NCBI GenBank assembly: GCA_013216025.1
Contig: JABSOG010000014.1
Location: 1 to 34,503 of the forward strand
Direction: 5' to 3'
Length of the DNA: 34,503 nt
Source: Algicola sp.
GTDB lineage: Bacteria; Pseudomonadota; Gammaproteobacteria; Enterobacterales; Alteromonadaceae
Part shown: positions 9,026-17,819 of the stretch, piece by piece
Position numbering within the stretch: position 1 is the stretch's first letter
Layout of the letters: every line of letters begins with the position of its first letter
Notes under the pieces: model-generated
The model's input: the letters and a program-made list of their open reading frames with translations, nothing else
Told to the model about the DNA's origin: nothing
Databases searched by the model: none
Position numbers and translations under genes: made by a program

Positions 9026-9976
9026 ATGAAAAAGCTTATTACACTGTTAATTGCGGCGGCTTTAAGCGGCTGTGGTGGTGACGGCAGAGATACTGGCGAA
9101 TTAGACTGTACTGTTTTAGGCGATACGCCACCGCGCAATACCAATCAGATGTTTGATCTTGAGATAGCCAACGACACGCTATTTTATGTCGAGGGTAACG
9201 TCTTGTTCCGCTGGGATTTTACAGGTAAAAGTGTGTTTATCGGCTATCCCAACGGCGGCTTGTTTGGGCTTGGTGAACATGTTGCCACCTTCGATAAGTT
9301 CTATGGTAACGAAGGTGAAATAACCGGTGTCGACATGCTACCCGGCACACCTGCTGGGTTCACTCTTAACGAAGCCATTTACAGTGTGCATAATGGCAGC
9401 CTGTTCAAGTTGAATGCGGCACTTGAGCAACAAACTATAGATCTGACTGATGCTACCAACCAATTAGCCACCAGCCAACAAGTTGTCAGAGCTTTTGAAG
9501 TGAAAGACGGGTTAATAATGCTGGTCAGCAATGACGCTGGCCAATTGTCCACCATACTCCACACCCAAGGTGCCAACACGGTTTTATTAGACAATTGGAT
9601 TGACGACATCACCCTAAGTGCCGATCAAAACCAGTTGTTTCTGTCTAGTAGCGATAAAAACAAGATTGCGGTGTACGATTATCAACTGGGCACCACCACG
9701 GTGTTTGCTGATCTGCCCGTCTCTACTTTGTTCAGTCTCAATAACCAGATGCTGTATGCTTCAGGCAGTGATTTGTATAAATACAACGCGTCAACCCAGT
9801 TGTTTGACCCAACCAGTTTGCCCAGCGATCTAGGGCAGATTAACGATGCAGAACACTACAACGGCCAAGATTATCTTGCCACTCAATCCGGTATTTGGCA
9901 GGTCAATTTAACCACCAATAGCGCCTCCTTAATAATCGGTGTACAGCCAGGACCTTTGAATGATTGTTCGCTATAA
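9026..9976 (+). CDS. Putative lipoprotein, propeller-like repeats, function unknown
   Basis: Lipobox MKKLITLLIAAALSGCGG; 316 aa of beta-rich sequence. Confidence 0.75.
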   Translation: MKKLITLLIAAALSGCGGDGRDTGELDCTVLGDTPPRNTNQMFDLEIANDTLFYVEGNVLFRWDFTGKSVFIGYPNGGLFGLGEHVATFDKFYGNEGEITGVDMLPGTPAGFTLNEAIYSVHNGSLFKLNAALEQQTIDLTDATNQLATSQQVVRAFEVKDGLIMLVSNDAGQLSTILHTQGANTVLLDNWIDDITLSADQNQLFLSSSDKNKIAVYDYQLGTTTVFADLPVSTLFSLNNQMLYASGSDLYKYNASTQLFDPTSLPSDLGQINDAEHYNGQDYLATQSGIWQVNLTTNSASLIIGVQPGPLNDCSL

Positions 9977-10008
9977 AACTATCGTCCACAACCGGGGCTC
10001 CACCAGCC

Positions 10009-10077
10009 GGGGACAGATCAGATCGCAAAAACCGCGAACGCTTGCGTTCCGGCTTTTTTGTCGACTGCCCTGTCCCC
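10009..10077. terminator. Bidirectional terminator-like hairpin nested in an 8-bp inverted repeat
   Basis: CAAAAACCGCGAACGC-TT-GCGTTCCGGCTTTTTTG (10026-10060) flanked by GGGGACAG (10009-10016) and CTGTCCCC (10070-10077). Confidence 0.6.
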
Positions 10078-10240
10078 CTTGCTAGCCTCCGTACCTCCAG
10101 CCCAAAACGAAGCCACCCCACCCTAACCCGAAACCCGCTGTTACAACACATAGCAGCGGATTGATGGATCACAAAAGCCCAAATATGTTATCGTTTGGCC
10201 ATCCCTGTCTGCTACCAACCCCCCAATAAAAAGGTACCCC

Positions 10241-10561
10241 ATGAGAATTCAATCCAATGTCGGCGTATTCGACATCATCGGCCACATCATTATCTGGTTT
10301 TTCTTAACCATATTCACACTGGGTATCGCCCTGTTTTTCTTTCCTTATTCATTTTCAAAATTCATCATCAACCGCAGTGAATTGACCGACGATCAGGGGT
10401 TTGCGCAACCCATGCACTGCGAAACCGATGTATTCAGCAATTTTGGCCATGTGATTTTGTGGATGATCATCACGATCCTCACTTTGGGTTTGGGTTACGC
10501 GTTTTACTTTTATAAAGTGTGGGCCTATTCACTCAATCACACCTATATCGGCCAGCGTTAA
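10241..10561 (+). CDS. Small membrane protein (DUF6693-like) with an internal duplication
   Basis: 106 aa; two related halves FDIIGHIIIWFFLTIFTLGIALFFFPYSF and FSNFGHVILWMIITILTLGLGYAFYFYKV. Confidence 0.7.
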   Translation: MRIQSNVGVFDIIGHIIIWFFLTIFTLGIALFFFPYSFSKFIINRSELTDDQGFAQPMHCETDVFSNFGHVILWMIITILTLGLGYAFYFYKVWAYSLNHTYIGQR

Positions 10562-11133
10562 TGGCCAAGTTAAACTTACCAACACTGCAAACCGACAGGT
10601 TAACCCTCAATAAGGTTAGCCTCGATGATGCCCCGGCCATGTTCGAACTGTTCTCAAACGAGGCCGTTGTCGCCTATTATAATCTGGCGCAATTCAGCGA
10701 CATTGGTCAGGCCCGAACCCTGATTGAAGCGCTGCAAAGCCAATTTGACGCCAACAATGGCATTCGCTGGGCAATTCGGCTCATCGGCAGCAGTCGCCTG
10801 ATTGGCAGTTGTGGTTTTAATTCTTTCAATGAAAGGTCCCGCAGCACGGTCATCGGTTACGACTTGTTGCCAGAATTTTGGGGCAAAGGCATCGCCTTTG
10901 ATGCGGTCAACGCCATGATCACCTGCCTTTATAAAGACCAAGTCATCGACAGCCCGATTAATCGCATTCAGGCCGATACCGTGCCAGGCAATGACGCCTC
11001 AGAAAAACTGCTGTTGAAGCTCGGCTTCGAAAAAGAAGGGCTGAGACGCCAAAGCGGTTATTGGAAAGACGCCTATCATGATCTCAATTGTTTTAGCCTG
11101 ATCAAAAGCGATTTTTTGGCGCAGAAAACCTAA
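10561..11133 (+). CDS. GNAT family N-acetyltransferase (RimJ/RimL-like)
   Basis: Start at 10561 (MAKLNLPTLQTDRLTLNKV) overlaps the previous stop (TAATG); IGYDLLPEFWGKGIAFDAVNAMI and NDASEKLLLKLGFEKEGLRRQSGYWKDAYHD. Confidence 0.9.
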   Translation: MAKLNLPTLQTDRLTLNKVSLDDAPAMFELFSNEAVVAYYNLAQFSDIGQARTLIEALQSQFDANNGIRWAIRLIGSSRLIGSCGFNSFNERSRSTVIGYDLLPEFWGKGIAFDAVNAMITCLYKDQVIDSPINRIQADTVPGNDASEKLLLKLGFEKEGLRRQSGYWKDAYHDLNCFSLIKSDFLAQKT

Positions 11134-11169
11134 CAACTAACGCCAACGTAGTATAAAAGGAAGCCCCGA

Positions 11170-11712
11170 ATGGCAAAGCAATTCGCCGAATTATTACCGC
11201 AACACATCGATTTTATCCAGCAACAACACCTCTATTTTGTCGGCACAGCCGGTAGCGAGGGTATGGTCAACGTGTCCCCCAAAGGCATGGACAGTTTTCG
11301 CGTCATCGACAACAACAAAGTGGTGTGGTTAAACCTCACCGGCAGTGGTAACGAAACTGCCGCACACGTACTAGAAAACGGCCGCATGACCATCATGTTT
11401 TGCTCGTTTGACAAAAAACCACTAGTATTACGCCTCTATGGTCAAGCCACAACCATTCACCCAAGAGACGAACAGTGGGATGAACTCAGCGCCCTGTTCC
11501 CTGAGTATCTTGGTGCCCGCCAAATCTTTGAGCTAGATGTGAGTATGGTGCAAACCTCGTGCGGTTACGCCGTGCCTTATTATGAAATGGCCGGCGAGCG
11601 TGACATGTTGGTTAAATCAGCCGAGAAAAAGGGTGCCCAAAAAATTAAAGATTACTGGAAAGAGCGCAACCAGTTGAGTATTGATGGCAAGGCCACTGGC
11701 ATCATTGAATAA
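11170..11712 (+). CDS. Pyridoxamine 5'-phosphate oxidase family protein
   Basis: FVGTAGSEGMVNVSPKGMDSFRVIDNNKVVWLNLTGSGNETAAHVLENGRMTIMFCSFDKKPLVLRLYG. Confidence 0.88.
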   Translation: MAKQFAELLPQHIDFIQQQHLYFVGTAGSEGMVNVSPKGMDSFRVIDNNKVVWLNLTGSGNETAAHVLENGRMTIMFCSFDKKPLVLRLYGQATTIHPRDEQWDELSALFPEYLGARQIFELDVSMVQTSCGYAVPYYEMAGERDMLVKSAEKKGAQKIKDYWKERNQLSIDGKATGIIE

Positions 11713-11751
11713 ATCTGCTTAGGCAGCTTTATTTGGTGCCACGTTGTGGCA
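11707..11751 (+). repeat. Palindromic intergenic repeat A, copy 2 (overlaps stop codon of the PPOX-family gene)
   Basis: GAATAAATCTGCTTAGGCAGCTTTATTTGGTGCCACGTTGTGGCA; hairpins CTGC-TTAG-GCAG (11715-11726) and TGCCAC-GTT-GTGGCA (11737-11751). Confidence 0.8.
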
Positions 11752-11783
11752 AAAAACAACGAAATAAAAAGGAAGTGAATAAA

Positions 11784-12251
11784 ATGAAAAGATGTAAATC
11801 CTGCGTTCAAGAGATTGATGAACAAGCGTCAAAATGCCCCAATTGTCAGGCCTATCAAAACTGGTATAAAAACCCACAACACATCGGCTTTATCGTGTTC
11901 CTGCCTTTTATTTTTTATATGTGGTTTAGCCTAGGTCTGTTTTCCAACATAAAGTATGAAGACTACATAGGCCAGTTCAGCGCGACTGAAGTCTCAATGA
12001 ACAAAATAAATGGCAAGAGTGTTCACACCTACAAGATCACCAACAATACTGATGAGAAATGGAACCATATCAGCTACGAATTAACCGCTGTGGACAAACA
12101 AGACAAAGTGCTCATCGTCATCACCGGTAGCATATACGATTTTGTCGTTCAGCCTAACTCTTCAACCCTGATGTCGGTCACGGTTAAAGAACGTATTAGG
12201 GCTGCCAAATGGCAATTTAAGATCACCAATATGCGCCATGAAAGGTATTAG
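11784..12251 (+). CDS. Zinc-ribbon, single-TM protein of unknown function
   Basis: CxxC pairs MKRCKSCVQEIDEQASKCPNCQAYQ, TM segment, FxxLK-like C-terminal domain; ATG at 11784 preceded by ggaag. Confidence 0.7.
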   Translation: MKRCKSCVQEIDEQASKCPNCQAYQNWYKNPQHIGFIVFLPFIFYMWFSLGLFSNIKYEDYIGQFSATEVSMNKINGKSVHTYKITNNTDEKWNHISYELTAVDKQDKVLIVITGSIYDFVVQPNSSTLMSVTVKERIRAAKWQFKITNMRHERY

Positions 12252-12306
12252 TGAGTTATTTTCATTTCGTTTATACTGTGACTGAGATTCAGCAGCCGGA
12301 TATAAC

Positions 12307-13616
12307 ATAACTCAACCCAAATACCCCATTGGCATTCAAACGTTTTCAAAAGTCATTGAAGGCGGGCTATTGTATGTGGATAAAACAGCGGTTATTAATG
12401 AGCTGGTAGGGCAGGGGTCGGTGTATTTTCTCTCGCGCCCTCGCCGTTTTGGCAAATCCTTGCTGCTATCAACACTCGAATCTTTGTTCCTTGGTCGCAA
12501 AGCCTTATTTGAAGGGTTAGCCATAGCTAAAACCGACTATGATTTTACGGTTTATCCGGTGATTAGATTGGACTTTAGTCGAGTGGTGGTAAAACAGTCG
12601 GACGATTTAGAAAACTATATCATCAATACTGCCAACAGCATGGCCAAAACCCACGATATTGATTTGGCACCAGACAGCTATGAACAAATGTTCAGTGAAT
12701 TGGTGATCAAACTGCAACACAAATATCAACAAAAAGTGGTGTTGTTGGTTGATGAATATTTGGGTTTTGTGTTTATTACTGGCGTCTCAAAGTTTGCCAT
12801 GTCATCTGTGATTATGCCCATGGATGGGCGGTATCCTTTAAATGCAGGGAGCAACTTTCAGGGTTCGGGTATGAACAGCCTTGACGATATTTCGATGGAC
12901 AGTCGTTACGCGACGATTTGTGGCATTACTCAATCAGAAATGGAAGAGAGTTTCAGTAATCAAATTGAGACCTTAGGCAATCAATTTGGTTTAAGCCAGG
13001 TCGATAACTTTGAAGTAGACGACTTATTTTTTGCTGCGATTGAACCCGAAAAAATGACGCCAGAACCCGTACTGCTGCAAACAGGGTATCTCACCATAGT
13101 TGATTACGATGATGGCTGGTATCGACTTGATTTTCCCAATTACGAGGTTAAATATGCCTTTAACCGCGCCATCGTACAAGAATACGGCCAAACTTCAGCG
13201 GGTGATTTACGTTATGTTCGCAACTTGTGCCAAGCCTTGAGCAAAGGCGACATGGGGCGTTTATCAAAACCTTAAAAATCTTTTTTGCCAACATTCCGTT
13301 TGATATCACCTTAAAACACGAAAAATACTATCAATCGCTGTTTTATGCCCTGTTCACCCTGCTCGGCTACCAATTGGACGCAGAGGTAAGAACCAACGAT
13401 GGCAGAATCGATTGCGTAGTGCATACCGACACCACCATCTACGTGATTGAATTCAAGTTAAATGACAGTTGTGATGCGGCAATGAAGCAAATTGAAGACA
13501 AACAATACGCTCAGAAGTATTTGCACAACGACAAAGCCATCACCCTGCTTGGCGTGGCCTTTGATCCTAAGTCGCGAAATATTGGTGAGTTTGTTGAGAA
13601 AACGCTAACCTCCTAA
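12307..13616 (+). pseudogene. AAA-ATPase-like / PD-(D/E)XK nuclease superfamily protein, degraded
   Basis: Frame 1: ITQPKYPIGIQTFSKVIEGGLLYVDKTAVINELV..FLSRPRRFGKSLLLSTLESLF (ATA where ATG is expected), frame change near 13250, then frame 3: GAFIKTLKIFFANIPFDITLKHEKYYQSLFYALFTLLGYQLDAEVRTNDGRIDCVVHTDTTIYVIEFKL. Also a deletion after VDEY and a short insertion. Confidence 0.85.
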
Positions 13617-13618
13617 CC

Positions 13619-16600
13619 CTAACCCTCACCCACCTGAAACTGCGTAGGCGTCATGCCAAACTCGGCTTTGAAACAGGCTGAAAAATAGGACGGTGACGAA
13701 AAGCCGACTTGTTCAAATACCTGACTCATCCGCAGGCCGATTTTGATGAGCTTGGCCGCCTCACCAAGCCGGTAGCGGCGCAGGTAATCACTGAATCCCT
13801 GATCCATAATAGCTTGGAGTTTGCGACAAACTTGCCTGTCGCTGACCCCCAGTTGTTTGGCCAGTTGTGGGCGGGTAAAGTCAGGGTCTGCGTAATGCTC
13901 TGCAATCACGGCTTTTAGTCTGCTGACAAATTGTTGGTCTTGCTCGCTCAATCCTGCATCAGACTGGGGTTTGCTGTCGGTTTCGAACAGCGACTGAGTG
14001 TAACGAGATTTCAAAAGACTACGAATCGACAATAGATTACGTACTCTGGCAATCAATTCGTCGGCATCAAAGGGTTTAGTCAGGTATTCATCAATATTGT
14101 GTTGCCAACCTGTCATGCGCGAGTCTTTGTCACTTTTAGCCGTCAGTAGCAGCAACGGAATATGACAGCACAATTCCATAGATTTGAATCGTTGCGCCAC
14201 TTCAAAACCACTCAGACCCGGCATCATCACATCACAAATAATAATGTCTGGAATGTATTTTAACCCCAGTTCGAGCCCAAGTTCGCCATTAATGGCGGTG
14301 ATGCAATCAAATTCGCCACTTAAGGTGCTGGTGAGCAATGTCAGCATATCGGCATTGTCATCTATTAACAAAATGGTTGACCGAATAGAGTTTTCGTCAT
14401 GTTCTGGCATTAGATCGGCTATTTGTGCCTGCGTTAATGCAGTAGTAACAGGCACCAAAGATAAAGCTTCAACTTCTAATTGAGAACTGCTGGCGATCAT
14501 CGATTCCTTAACCACCGTTTGTCCGTCGGTTTGAGTTTGCACCGGCAGCATCACCACAAACTCGCTGCCCTTGCCCACTTCGCTGCTTAAACTGATGCTC
14601 CCCTGGCTGCTTTGCACCAACTCTTTAACCAGCGCTAATCCAATACCTGCTCCGGGAATGCTTTCACCGTGTAACTCGGTCGCCCGGGTAAAGCGGTCAA
14701 AAACAATGGCCTGATTTTCTTCGCTGATGCCAATGCCGGTATCGCTGACGGAAATGCTGACTTGCGCATGTTCTTTACGGACTGTTTGTGGCTGGTGCAC
14801 CTTAATCCAAATCTTGCCGTTTGCTGGAGTGTATTTAATGGCGTTGGTGATTAAGTTGGTCAATATCAGTTCTAGCGAATCAGCTTTTGATTTCACCAGA
14901 ACACTGTCAAATGTGGGCATGTCAAAATCAATGTTTTTACTGTCGAACAAGGGCTGAAATGAGGTCGCTAGCATGTCTAATGTTTGTGCCAAATCATGCA
15001 GTTCGTTTTTTTGCGTTGACGAGGCATCAACACTGGCAAACACCAGTAATTTGTCGACCATGCTGAGCAGTCTAATGCCATTGCGCCTAACCATCGACAG
15101 GGTTTTATGGTCGTCTTCATTCAAATCTCTTTTCAGCCAACTTTCTACCGGGTTGAGAATTAAGGTCAACGGGGTTCTGAATTCATGAGAAACATTGGCA
15201 AACAACTTGGCTTTATCATCAAGTAAACGGCTGATAGTATCGGCTCTTTTTTGCAGTTCGACCGTACGTTGTTCAATGCCCTGTTCAAGTTCGGTTGCTC
15301 TTAAGCGCAGTTGTCTGGTGCGGACAAAACTCAGCAGCCAAAACAAACCAATCAAAACGATGACATAACCAACATACGCAGCCGTTGTCGCCCAAATTGG
15401 CGGAGATATGCTGATTTTCAACGAACGATATTCATCACTCCAGCCTCCATCCGCTTGCGAAGTTCTGATGTTAAGTAAGTAGTCATTTGCCGGTAATCCG
15501 GTAAATGTCGCGACCAGCGCCCCCGCATCCGTTTCTATCCATTGGTCAGAAAACCCCTTCATTTGGTAGGCATAAGATATGTTATTCAACTGGGCAAAGT
15601 AACTGGTGCCAAACGAAATAGAAAACAGTTGATCTTTATAACTCAACGCCAATTCATCCATGTTGTTAATGCGGGATGTAAAGCGCGATTTGGGGTCTTG
15701 CGCGGTCAATACCGCACTTTGATTAAACAGCTTAAATTCAGATAAAAGCACGGCTGAATTAGGCTTTTTCTGCTCGTGCCAACCCATCAGTACGTCAGGA
15801 GAAAAGCGGGTCATGCCGCCTGCAGTGGACATAAACATTTGCCCATTGGCCAGCCTGCCACCACCGAAAGCCGAAAGCTCGCTGATCCTCAGACCATTGT
15901 TATGGTCAAATTCATGGGTTTGCTTAGACTGAAGGTCAAACCTAATCAGCTTGTCAAATGAAACAAGCCACAAAACATCTTTAGACTCCTCCATGACATA
16001 ATAAATATTGCTCGTCGATAAGTAATTGTCTTTGTTGTAAAATGTCAGTGTCAAATCCTCAACATTCAGCAGCACCAGTCCACCGTTCAACGTGCCCAAC
16101 CAAACTCGCCCTGAGCTATCCAAATAGCTTGAAAAGACCAAACCAATCTGTTGTTTTGGGTCTTTCACTGGTGTCCATACTCGCGTGTCTCGGTCAAATA
16201 CATGAATGCCATTGCCAATGGTTGTCATGACAATAGCGTTGTTAGTAAACAGCAAACTATTTATTTGGAAGTGTTCAAAGTGTTGGATATATACACCCGT
16301 TTTTTTGTCGAAACTGAACAACCCCGAAGCCATTGTTTTTTCGCCACTATATTGCCCACCCCAAATGATGCTGTCACTGTCGACACCAATAATGCGTAAA
16401 AATCCATTGTCGTTTAACACGGCTTTTTGACTGGCATTTAAATAGTTGTCAAGTTGCCGGGTTTTTGGGTCAAAGTACATCAATCCCTTATCGACAAATG
16501 ACAGCAGAATCTTGGTGTCTGGTAATTGATTAAACGACTCAATATTGCCAATGTCTTTAACGGCCAATTTGAACAAACCCGCCACGGTATCAAACTCATA

Positions 16601-17785
16601 TAAATGTGTTTTGTCGGTGAACCACAGCTGGCCACTTTTATCAGTGAAAAAGCTGTTTTCGTCCGGTTTAACTCCACTGTTTATGTCGGTGTAATCGAAT
16701 AATAACGCTGTCTTATCAAGTTTTATCAGTCCAGTGCTGTCGTTACTCAACCACAAGGATCCACTGCGGTCTTGATAAATATCAATGATATAACTGACAT
16801 TGAGGGTATCTGCCGAGTCACCGTTAGCCATAAATGCAACCGCTTTATCAGCTGGGGGGTTGAGCAGCCGAAGACCACTTTGACTGGTACCAATCCACAC
16901 TCGATTGTCTATATCTTGATAGAGACTAACAACCTGTTGATTGCCTGAAACCGCGATTGATAAGTCAATGTGACTGAAGTCGTCACTGTCTTCGTTATAT
17001 TTATTCAACCCAAGCTCACCACCGAGCCAGACATTGCCATCACGAGTCTGCTTGATCACAAAAATGATGTTGGCATCTAAACTGTTGCCGTTATTACCAT
17101 CAGCCACATAATGGGTTTGTCTTTTGTCTGGGTCTTTTATGCTCAGGTCATGCCGATAAACGCCATTGCCTATATCGCTTACCCACAATCGATTTTTGTT
17201 GTCGAGCAAGATGGATTTGATGATTTGCTGTGGGTTGTCGGTATTGGCTTTGAGTTGTGAGGTTAGTCGCTGGTTTTTGAAGGTTTTTCGGTCAAACAGG
17301 TTTACACCATGGAACGAACCCAGCCATAATTTATTGTTGGCGCCAAGGCTAATATCGAGCAAAACATCACTACTGAGGCTGTCGATATCATCCGGATTAT
17401 ATCTAAAATTTAGAAACTGTTCGGTGACCGGATCAAAGCGATTCAATCCGCCACCAATGCTAAGCAGCCAAATAAAACCGTCATCATCGAGCAACATCTT
17501 TGAGATATGATCACTACTCAAACTGTTGGGGTTGTCTGCTTCATGGTGATATTGCTTGATGGCATACCCATCAAAACGCTTTAACCCTTGGCGGCTGCTC
17601 AACCACAAAAAACCGGCCTTGTCTTGCAATATGCTGGTGATCCCAGTCAATTTCACACCCGATAATTGCTCGAACTTTTTGACCAACGGCCCAGGATTGC
17701 TAAAAGTGGTGGCTTTAAGCGAAAAGAGACCCGACAAGGCAAAACAGAGCAATAGTTGCACGCATAAGAACAAGATTTTCATCAA
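13619..17785 (-). CDS. Hybrid two-component system regulator (HTCS): reg_prop propeller, Y_Y_Y, HisKA/HATPase, receiver and AraC-type HTH
   Basis: 1388 aa; many reg_prop repeats (LWLSSRQGLKRFDGYAI, VWIGTSQSGLRLL), FANVSHEFRTPLTLILNP, TILLIDDNADMLTLL..IICDVMMPGLSGFEV..LLTAKSD..YLTKPFD, C-terminal AraC motif SPSYFSACFKAEFGMTPTQF. Confidence 0.93.
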   Translation of the reverse strand: MMKILFLCVQLLLCFALSGLFSLKATTFSNPGPLVKKFEQLSGVKLTGITSILQDKAGFLWLSSRQGLKRFDGYAIKQYHHEADNPNSLSSDHISKMLLDDDGFIWLLSIGGGLNRFDPVTEQFLNFRYNPDDIDSLSSDVLLDISLGANNKLWLGSFHGVNLFDRKTFKNQRLTSQLKANTDNPQQIIKSILLDNKNRLWVSDIGNGVYRHDLSIKDPDKRQTHYVADGNNGNSLDANIIFVIKQTRDGNVWLGGELGLNKYNEDSDDFSHIDLSIAVSGNQQVVSLYQDIDNRVWIGTSQSGLRLLNPPADKAVAFMANGDSADTLNVSYIIDIYQDRSGSLWLSNDSTGLIKLDKTALLFDYTDINSGVKPDENSFFTDKSGQLWFTDKTHLYEFDTVAGLFKLAVKDIGNIESFNQLPDTKILLSFVDKGLMYFDPKTRQLDNYLNASQKAVLNDNGFLRIIGVDSDSIIWGGQYSGEKTMASGLFSFDKKTGVYIQHFEHFQINSLLFTNNAIVMTTIGNGIHVFDRDTRVWTPVKDPKQQIGLVFSSYLDSSGRVWLGTLNGGLVLLNVEDLTLTFYNKDNYLSTSNIYYVMEESKDVLWLVSFDKLIRFDLQSKQTHEFDHNNGLRISELSAFGGGRLANGQMFMSTAGGMTRFSPDVLMGWHEQKKPNSAVLLSEFKLFNQSAVLTAQDPKSRFTSRINNMDELALSYKDQLFSISFGTSYFAQLNNISYAYQMKGFSDQWIETDAGALVATFTGLPANDYLLNIRTSQADGGWSDEYRSLKISISPPIWATTAAYVGYVIVLIGLFWLLSFVRTRQLRLRATELEQGIEQRTVELQKRADTISRLLDDKAKLFANVSHEFRTPLTLILNPVESWLKRDLNEDDHKTLSMVRRNGIRLLSMVDKLLVFASVDASSTQKNELHDLAQTLDMLATSFQPLFDSKNIDFDMPTFDSVLVKSKADSLELILTNLITNAIKYTPANGKIWIKVHQPQTVRKEHAQVSISVSDTGIGISEENQAIVFDRFTRATELHGESIPGAGIGLALVKELVQSSQGSISLSSEVGKGSEFVVMLPVQTQTDGQTVVKESMIASSSQLEVEALSLVPVTTALTQAQIADLMPEHDENSIRSTILLIDDNADMLTLLTSTLSGEFDCITAINGELGLELGLKYIPDIIICDVMMPGLSGFEVAQRFKSMELCCHIPLLLLTAKSDKDSRMTGWQHNIDEYLTKPFDADELIARVRNLLSIRSLLKSRYTQSLFETDSKPQSDAGLSEQDQQFVSRLKAVIAEHYADPDFTRPQLAKQLGVSDRQVCRKLQAIMDQGFSDYLRRYRLGEAAKLIKIGLRMSQVFEQVGFSSPSYFSACFKAEFGMTPTQFQVGEG

Positions 17786-17819
17786 TGTCTGCCCCCTTCT
17801 TTATTAAAATTGAATAAGC

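Noticed and set aside
13612-13627. Telomere-like CCTAACCCTAACCCT string
   Set aside because: Only two units, lying exactly across two convergent gene ends; chance composition is the simplest explanation.
14184-17510. Several plus-strand ORFs of 60-114 aa inside the HTCS gene
   Set aside because: Antisense to a continuous 1388-aa multidomain protein; low-complexity Ser/Leu composition and no domain signature.
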